Source: Martelella lutilitoris (GTDB lineage: Bacteria > Pseudomonadota > Alphaproteobacteria > Rhizobiales > Rhizobiaceae). Taken from it: 64,000 nucleotides of DNA. Below the pieces are notes generated by a model. It was not told the DNA's origin, did not search any database, and worked only from the letters and a program-made list of their open reading frames with translations. Location of the stretch: positions 1-64,000 of the forward strand of contig NZ_CP066788.1 of the NCBI RefSeq assembly GCF_016598595.1, read 5' to 3'. The position numbers and the translations under genes were made by a program. Below are positions 59,668-64,000 of this stretch, piece after piece; positions within the stretch are counted from its first letter, which is position 1; the number at the start of each line of letters is the position of its first letter.

Positions 59668-60969
59668 CTAGAATGCGTGGCTCGGAAGCCAGGTGACGAT
59701 GGCCGGGATCGCGATGATCACCGACACGCGGACGAGATCGGCCAGGACGAAGGGGGTTACTCCGCGCCAGAGTTCCACCATCGAAATCTCGCGATTGGTG
59801 GTTTTCAGGACGAAAAGATTCATGCCGACCGGCGGCGTGATCAGCCCCATTTCGACGACCATGACCGCGAAAATGCCGAACCAGACGAGATCGATGCCGG
59901 CGCTGCTCGCGATCGGCACGAACAGCGGCACGGTCAGAAGCAGCATGGCGAGGCTGTCCATCAGCGTGCCGAGCACCAGATAGATCGCCAGCATCAGCAG
60001 GATTACCAGGATCGGCTCGCCGGTGATGCCGGAGAAAAGGCCGGTGAGCGAGAAGGGCAGACCGGAAAGGGCCAGAAAGAAATTGAACAGGTTAGCGGCG
60101 ATCAGCACCAGATAGAGCGCACCGCAGGTGAGCGCGGTATCGGTGGCGGCGGCGAAGAAGCCGGACGCCGTCAACCGCCGGGAGAGGAGCCCGTAGGCGA
60201 GCACCACCGCCGCGCCGACGGCGGCCGTCTCATTGGCGGTGAAGATGCCCGTATAAAGCCCGCCCATGATCAGGCCGAAGATTGCCGTCGGCGGAACGAG
60301 TTCGCGGATCGCCGCCAGACGTTCGGCCGTGCCGGCCTTGTCGCGCTTCGGCGCTTTCGACCAGCCGAAGGCGATCGGCAGCCAGATCGCCAGGCAGTAA
60401 AGCAGGACGGCGAGAACGATCGGTCCGGCGGTCGCGAGCAGCAGCGAGCGGATCGACTGTTCGGCGATGAAGGCATAGATGACCAGCACGGTGGATGGCG
60501 GAATGAGAATGCCGAGCGTGCCGCCGGCGGCGACCGATCCGGCCGAAAGCGAGGGCGTGTAGCCGGCCGCGCGCATTTCCGGCAGGGCGATGCGGCCCAT
60601 GGTGGCGGTGGTGGCGAGCGAGGAGCCCGAAATCATGCCGAAGCCCGCGGATGCGCCGATGGTGGCGAGCGCAAGCCCGCCGCGCCGGTGGCCGATCAGA
60701 ACGGCCATCGAGCGGTAGAGGCTTGAAGACAGCCCGCTGCGGGCGGCAAGGTTGCCCATCAGCACGAACAGCGGCAGCATGGTAAGCGTGTAGTTGGTGA
60801 CGCTGTCCCAGACCGTCGTCGCCCCCATGGCGACCATGCCGGGAACGCCGATGATCAGCGCCGTGCCGGTGATGCCGACGAGGCCGAGCGCCACAGCGAC
60901 CGGGATTTCGAGAAAGATCATCAGGATGGCAGCGGCAAAGCCGGCGCCGCCGAGGAAAAGCCCGCTCAT
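59668..60969 (-). CDS. dctM: TRAP transporter large permease (DctM family)
   Basis: This 433-aa protein has about twelve helices and the DctM signatures (VWDSVTNYTLTMLPLFVLMGNLAARSGLSSSLYRSM, AGSVAAGGTLGILIPPSTVLVIYAFIAEQSI, FAVMVVEMGLITPPVGMNLFVL). The GGTLGILIPPS and ITPPVG loops are the usual TRAP motifs. Its ATG overlaps the small permease stop (ATGA). Together they form the membrane channel of the TRAP system. Confidence 0.92.
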   Translation of the reverse strand: MSGLFLGGAGFAAAILMIFLEIPVAVALGLVGITGTALIIGVPGMVAMGATTVWDSVTNYTLTMLPLFVLMGNLAARSGLSSSLYRSMAVLIGHRRGGLALATIGASAGFGMISGSSLATTATMGRIALPEMRAAGYTPSLSAGSVAAGGTLGILIPPSTVLVIYAFIAEQSIRSLLLATAGPIVLAVLLYCLAIWLPIAFGWSKAPKRDKAGTAERLAAIRELVPPTAIFGLIMGGLYTGIFTANETAAVGAAVVLAYGLLSRRLTASGFFAAATDTALTCGALYLVLIAANLFNFFLALSGLPFSLTGLFSGITGEPILVILLMLAIYLVLGTLMDSLAMLLLTVPLFVPIASSAGIDLVWFGIFAVMVVEMGLITPPVGMNLFVLKTTNREISMVELWRGVTPFVLADLVRVSVIIAIPAIVTWLPSHAF

Positions 60970-61451
60970 TCGCCTGTCCCCCCGCCTTTGAACTCAAGCC
61001 AGAGTCCGACCAGAGCCGCTACCGCGGCCGCCGCCAGCGCGGCGGTGACGATGCCCAGAAGCAGCGGCATCGGCAGTCGCAGATCGGGCGTCGTTTCCGG
61101 CGACCCGAGCTTGGAAAGCGCATTGGCGGCAACGATCCAAAGCAGCAGCGCGGCGAAGACCGCCGAGGCTGCCGCGCCGAGAAGGCCGAGCGGCCGCGAC
61201 AGGCGACTGGGCATCAGTTCCGACATCAGCTTTGCCGAGACATGGGTGCGCGTGGCGTAGCAGACCGGGATCGACAACAGCGCGCCCAGCCCGATCGAAT
61301 AGGAAGTGAGCTCGATCGCCGCCGGAACGTTGCGTCCGAAGAGCGCGCGCATGGCGACATCGGTGACCGTGACGCCTGCGCCGACGAGAAAACACCCGGC
61401 CGCAACGGCCAGAAGAACCGTCGACAAGATTGTCTTGCGTCTTTCGGCCAT
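60966..61451 (-). CDS. dctQ: TRAP transporter small permease (DctQ family)
   Basis: This 161-aa protein has four helices as in DctQ (TDVAMRALFGRNVPAAIELTSY is the conserved block). I use the ATG at 61451 with GGAAGG eight bases upstream; an in-frame TTG at 61481 is possible. It is the first gene of the operon dctQ-dctM-dctP-dioxygenase-hydroxylase-FAH. A 12-base palindrome at 61566-61577 stands 115 bases upstream. Confidence 0.88.
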   Translation of the reverse strand: MAERRKTILSTVLLAVAAGCFLVGAGVTVTDVAMRALFGRNVPAAIELTSYSIGLGALLSIPVCYATRTHVSAKLMSELMPSRLSRPLGLLGAAASAVFAALLLWIVAANALSKLGSPETTPDLRLPMPLLLGIVTAALAAAAVAALVGLWLEFKGGGTGE

Positions 61452-61565
61452 CAGATCTGCCTTCCGCCGGAACAGGGCCAATGCCGGCCCCGCATGACAG
61501 TGCGCGCTTCGTGTTCATTATGCTGCATACTTCCTCCCGGTCGATGCACTGCTTCCTCCGTTTCA

Positions 61566-61577
61566 GCTTCTAGAAGC
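61566..61577. promoter_or_regulatory. Palindrome upstream of the TRAP/aromatic operon
   Basis: GCTTCTAGAAGC is a perfect 12-base palindrome in the region between the divergent dctQ operon and the sugar-type ABC operon. IclR and other regulators bind dyads of this size, so it is a candidate operator. There is no direct proof. Confidence 0.4.
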
Positions 61578-61766
61578 AAGAACCCGAAAAAGGGAGGCGC
61601 AGCATCAAACTGTCCGCCAGGCGGACGCATTGCTTGAGCCAGATCAATGCGCCACGACCACCCAACGTCTTCCGCCGTGCGACCGGCAGGATCTTGATCG
61701 GCGCGGGCGTCGTTTCTTCCATGTCCGGCACAATCATTCGCGAGCGCGCACGGGATAGAAGCATGC

Positions 61767-61805
61767 TTGACTTTCGTCATGTAAAACTTTACTAAAGCTT
61801 ACTAA
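61767..61805 (+). promoter_or_regulatory. Candidate promoter with TTACTAA direct repeat
   Basis: TTGACT (61767-61772) is followed 17 bases later by TACTAA (61790-61795). A direct repeat TTACTAA at 61789-61795 and 61799-61805, ten bases apart on the same helix face, could be a regulator site. It precedes the ABC importer ATPase start at 61858. Confidence 0.4.
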
Positions 61806-61857
61806 CGCACGTCGGACAGTTCGTGGAGGGACCGCCGGCGGCGAGGGAGGAGACAGA

Positions 61858-62916
61858 ATGGCCGGGATCGAACTCCGCCGATTACGCAAATCCTACGGGG
61901 CTTTCGAGGCCATTCCCGCCATCGACCTGACGATCGAGGACGGCGAATTCTGCATATTCGTCGGACCATCCGGTTGCGGCAAATCCACATTGCTCAGAAC
62001 AATCGCGGGCCTTGAGGATGCGAGCGCAGGCGAGATCCTGATCGGCGGCGAAGAGGTCAGCCAACGTCACCCGGGAGAGCGCGGCGCGGCGATGGTCTTC
62101 CAGAACTATGCGCTCTACCCGCACATGACCGTGCGCCAGAACATGGGCTATGCGCTCAAGATCGCGAAAAAGCCGAAGGAAGAGATCAAGGCAACGGTCG
62201 AGCGCGCCGCCCGCACCCTCGGTCTTGAGGATCTGCTGGAGCGCAAGCCATCCGAACTTTCCGGCGGCCAGCGGCAGCGCGTCGCAATCGGGCGGGCGAT
62301 CGTGCGCGACCCGAAGGTGTTTCTCTTCGACGAGCCGCTTTCCAATCTCGATGCGGAACTGCGCACGCGCATGCGCCTCGAGCTTGCCGATCTTCATCGT
62401 ACGCTCGGGGTCACCATGGTCTATGTCACCCACGACCAGGTCGAGGCGATGACGCTTGCCGACCGTATCGTGGTGCTGCGCTCCGGGCGGATCGAGCAGG
62501 TCGGCTCGCCGCTCGACCTTTATGACAACCCCGAAAACCTGTTTGTCGCGCGCTTCATCGGATCCCCGTCAATGAACCTTCTGAAGGCAGAGGCTGAAGC
62601 CGACGGCATCCGCCTGACCGGGATTGATTGCCCACCCTTGCCCCGACCGGATTTCGTCCCGGCCGCGTGGCGCGGCCCACTCGGCATCAGGCCCGAACAC
62701 CTTCGGCTCGGCGCCGGCGGAACGGAGGTCCGTCTGCGGGCTGTCGAACATCTGGGCGGCGTCACCTACGGCTATGCGACGCTTGCGGACGGAACCGAGT
62801 TCTGCGTCGATCTTCAGGGCCACAGGACGACGGCGGCCGGAGACAGCGTCGCGCTCGCCATCCCCACGGAGCGGGCATTCTTCTTTGATCAGAAAACGGA
62901 GAGAAGGCTCCGCTAA
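61858..62916 (+). CDS. Sugar-type ABC transporter ATPase (UgpC/MalK family)
   Basis: This 352-aa ATPase has a Walker A VGPSGCGKSTLLRTIAGLE near 36-47, the Q-loop (MVFQNYALYPHMTV), the signature LSGGQRQRVAIGRAIVRDP near 133 and a Walker B LFDEPLSNLDAELR. The C-terminal regulatory (TOBE) domain (GIRPEHLRL) identifies the MalK/UgpC class used by sugar and glycerol-phosphate importers. The ATG has GGAGG upstream. It precedes the binding protein; the permeases would lie beyond the window. Confidence 0.9.
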   Translation: MAGIELRRLRKSYGAFEAIPAIDLTIEDGEFCIFVGPSGCGKSTLLRTIAGLEDASAGEILIGGEEVSQRHPGERGAAMVFQNYALYPHMTVRQNMGYALKIAKKPKEEIKATVERAARTLGLEDLLERKPSELSGGQRQRVAIGRAIVRDPKVFLFDEPLSNLDAELRTRMRLELADLHRTLGVTMVYVTHDQVEAMTLADRIVVLRSGRIEQVGSPLDLYDNPENLFVARFIGSPSMNLLKAEAEADGIRLTGIDCPPLPRPDFVPAAWRGPLGIRPEHLRLGAGGTEVRLRAVEHLGGVTYGYATLADGTEFCVDLQGHRTTAAGDSVALAIPTERAFFFDQKTERRLR

Positions 62917-62937
62917 CTTTCAGCACGGGAGGACAAA

Positions 62938-64000
62938 ATGCTGAAATCGATACTCAAGGGCAGCGCCGCGACATTGATTGCGTCCGGCATCATGGCTGGC
63001 GCGGCAAGCGCCGAGGAAATCCGCATCTATTTCAATGCCGGCCACGGCTATGACACCTATCTTGAAGTCTTCGAGGAGTTCGAGGCCGACAATCCCGGCT
63101 GGACCGTCGCCTTCGAGCGCTACCAGTGGCCGGACCTGCGCACCAAGCTGGTGGCCGATTTCGCCGCCGGCAATCCACCCGACCTCGTTGCAGAACCCGG
63201 CGCCTGGGTGCCGGAATTCGCCCAGCAGGGCCTGCTCTACAACCTCGACGATCTTGCAGCGCGCGATCGGGCGGAATTCGATTATCCCGGCGACTGGCAG
63301 GATGCTTCCGTCGAAAAGAACACGGTCGACGGCTCGCTTTACGGCGTCCAGATCCACCTGACCTGCGCGACCCTGCTCTACAATGTCGACATGCTCAAGG
63401 AGGCGGGCTACGACAATCCGCCGACGAACTGGGCGGAATTCCGGGAGATCGCGAAGGCGACCACCAGGAACGGCGTCTTCGGCTTCGCGCCCAATGCGGT
63501 CTGGGCCTATTCCATGCCCTGGGTGATGCAGAACGGCGGCCGGTATTATGATCCCGAGACCGGCAAGATCGCCTTCGGAAGCGAGGCCGCAGCCGAGGGC
63601 GTGCAGTTTCTGTCGGATCTGATCCATGAGGACCGCTCGGCCCCGGTTCCGGTCACCGGCGCCGATTACGAGGGCCCGCAGCGGCTCTTCACCGCCGGTC
63701 GCGCGGCAATGATCATCACCGGCCCCTGGGACATCAACCCCATTCGCACCGGCAATCCCGACCTCAACTGGGCGGTTGCGCCTTCGCTGAAGGAAGTCGA
63801 GCAGGCGACGATCCAGGGCGGCGTCAGCCTGATGATCCCCAAGGATGCGCAGTATCCCGAACAGGCCTGGGACCTGATCAAGCGCCTCACGGCCGTCGAT
63901 GTCGAGGTCGCCACCTCGCTGCAATATTCGATGACCATGCCGCGCAAGTCCTGGCTGAACGACCCTGAAGTGCAGGCCGATCCGATTCTCGGCCAGTTCG
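62938..64000 (+). CDS. ABC transporter sugar-type solute-binding protein (partial)
   Basis: The frame opens at the ATG at 62938 and runs off the right edge after 354 codons. It has a signal peptide (LKSILKGSAATLIASGIMAGAASA) and a family 1 extracellular solute-binding domain (EFEADNPGWTVAFERYQWPDLRTKLVADFAAGNPPDLV, GRYYDPETGKIAF, GRAAMIITGPWDI). GGAGGA lies upstream of the ATG. It is the partner of the ATPase 21 bases upstream. The substrate is probably a sugar or glycoside, but this is not specific from the sequence. Confidence 0.9.
   Translation, partial: MLKSILKGSAATLIASGIMAGAASAEEIRIYFNAGHGYDTYLEVFEEFEADNPGWTVAFERYQWPDLRTKLVADFAAGNPPDLVAEPGAWVPEFAQQGLLYNLDDLAARDRAEFDYPGDWQDASVEKNTVDGSLYGVQIHLTCATLLYNVDMLKEAGYDNPPTNWAEFREIAKATTRNGVFGFAPNAVWAYSMPWVMQNGGRYYDPETGKIAFGSEAAAEGVQFLSDLIHEDRSAPVPVTGADYEGPQRLFTAGRAAMIITGPWDINPIRTGNPDLNWAVAPSLKEVEQATIQGGVSLMIPKDAQYPEQAWDLIKRLTAVDVEVATSLQYSMTMPRKSWLNDPEVQADPILGQF

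Noticed and set aside
59677..60726. Plus-strand frame of 349 codons opposite dctM
   Set aside because: Shadow of the TRAP permease with strongly charged composition.
62920..63924. Minus-strand frame of 334 codons at the right end
   Set aside because: Opposite a clear solute-binding protein with a signal peptide; shadow.
1..64000. CRISPR arrays and complete tRNA or rRNA genes
   Set aside because: No regularly spaced direct repeats, no complete cloverleaf and no rRNA-like stretch were seen when reading through the window.

Overview
The window looks like part of a secondary replicon (repABC plasmid or chromid) of an alphaproteobacterium, most probably of the order Hyphomicrobiales (Rhizobiales). 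The evidence is a complete repABC operon on the minus strand (43977-47719), rhizobial-type palindromic intergenic repeats near the left end, high GC content, and typical alphaproteobacterial families (PCuAC and SCO chaperones, BTLCP protease, TRAP transporters). The species cannot be named from the sequence alone.

Positions 1-20.5 kb are an envelope, metal and redox region, mostly on the minus strand. It holds a BTLCP protease, an arsenic-resistance-type carrier, a SCO1-PCuAC-SCO1 copper-delivery operon, and an operon joining a di-haem cytochrome c peroxidase to a PhnD-PhnC-PhnE-type ABC transporter. A divergent DtxR/MntR-type regulator has a DtxR-like box in the shared promoter region. Next come a heavy-metal P1B-ATPase operon that also carries an ICMT-like methyltransferase, LspA, DsbB and DsbA, its divergent MerR regulator, a DUF1624 membrane protein and three L,D-transpeptidases. 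Two MerR-type promoters with 19-bp spacers, at the ATPase and at the SCO operon, are so alike that one regulator may serve both.

Positions 19.7-28.2 kb form one plus-strand operon: ZIP and CDF metal transporters, a STAS-like protein, CtaG, cytochrome c oxidase subunit II with a fused haem c domain, a subunit I-III fusion, a small membrane protein and a tri-haem cytochrome c. The copper, thiol and oxidase genes together look like a respiratory and metal-homeostasis island.

Positions 28.2-43.9 kb are accessory. They hold a UvrD/HelD-like helicase-nuclease with an unknown partner, an AbiEi/AbiEii toxin-antitoxin pair, a compact candidate graspetide (ATP-grasp RiPP) cluster whose last gene is split by a frameshift in a G7 run, an unknown 261-aa protein, a Schlafen AlbA_2 protein, a DUF1403-ScpB pair divergent from a tyrosine recombinase, and a Phd/VapC pair.

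Positions 43.9-53.5 kb are the replication and segregation block: repA, repB and repC with a candidate antisense RNA between repB and repC, two 16-bp parS-like palindromes upstream of repA, a decayed IS481-type transposase, an FtsK translocase without a membrane anchor, and a HipB-like HTH gene with two operator-like repeats.

Positions 53.6-64 kb are catabolic. A carboxymuconolactone decarboxylase-like gene and an IclR regulator sit beside a minus-strand operon with a TRAP transporter (dctQ-dctM-dctP), an extradiol dioxygenase, an aromatic-ring hydroxylase and a fumarylacetoacetate hydrolase. This suggests uptake and meta-cleavage of an aromatic acid. The window ends inside a sugar-type ABC importer (ATPase and solute-binding protein).
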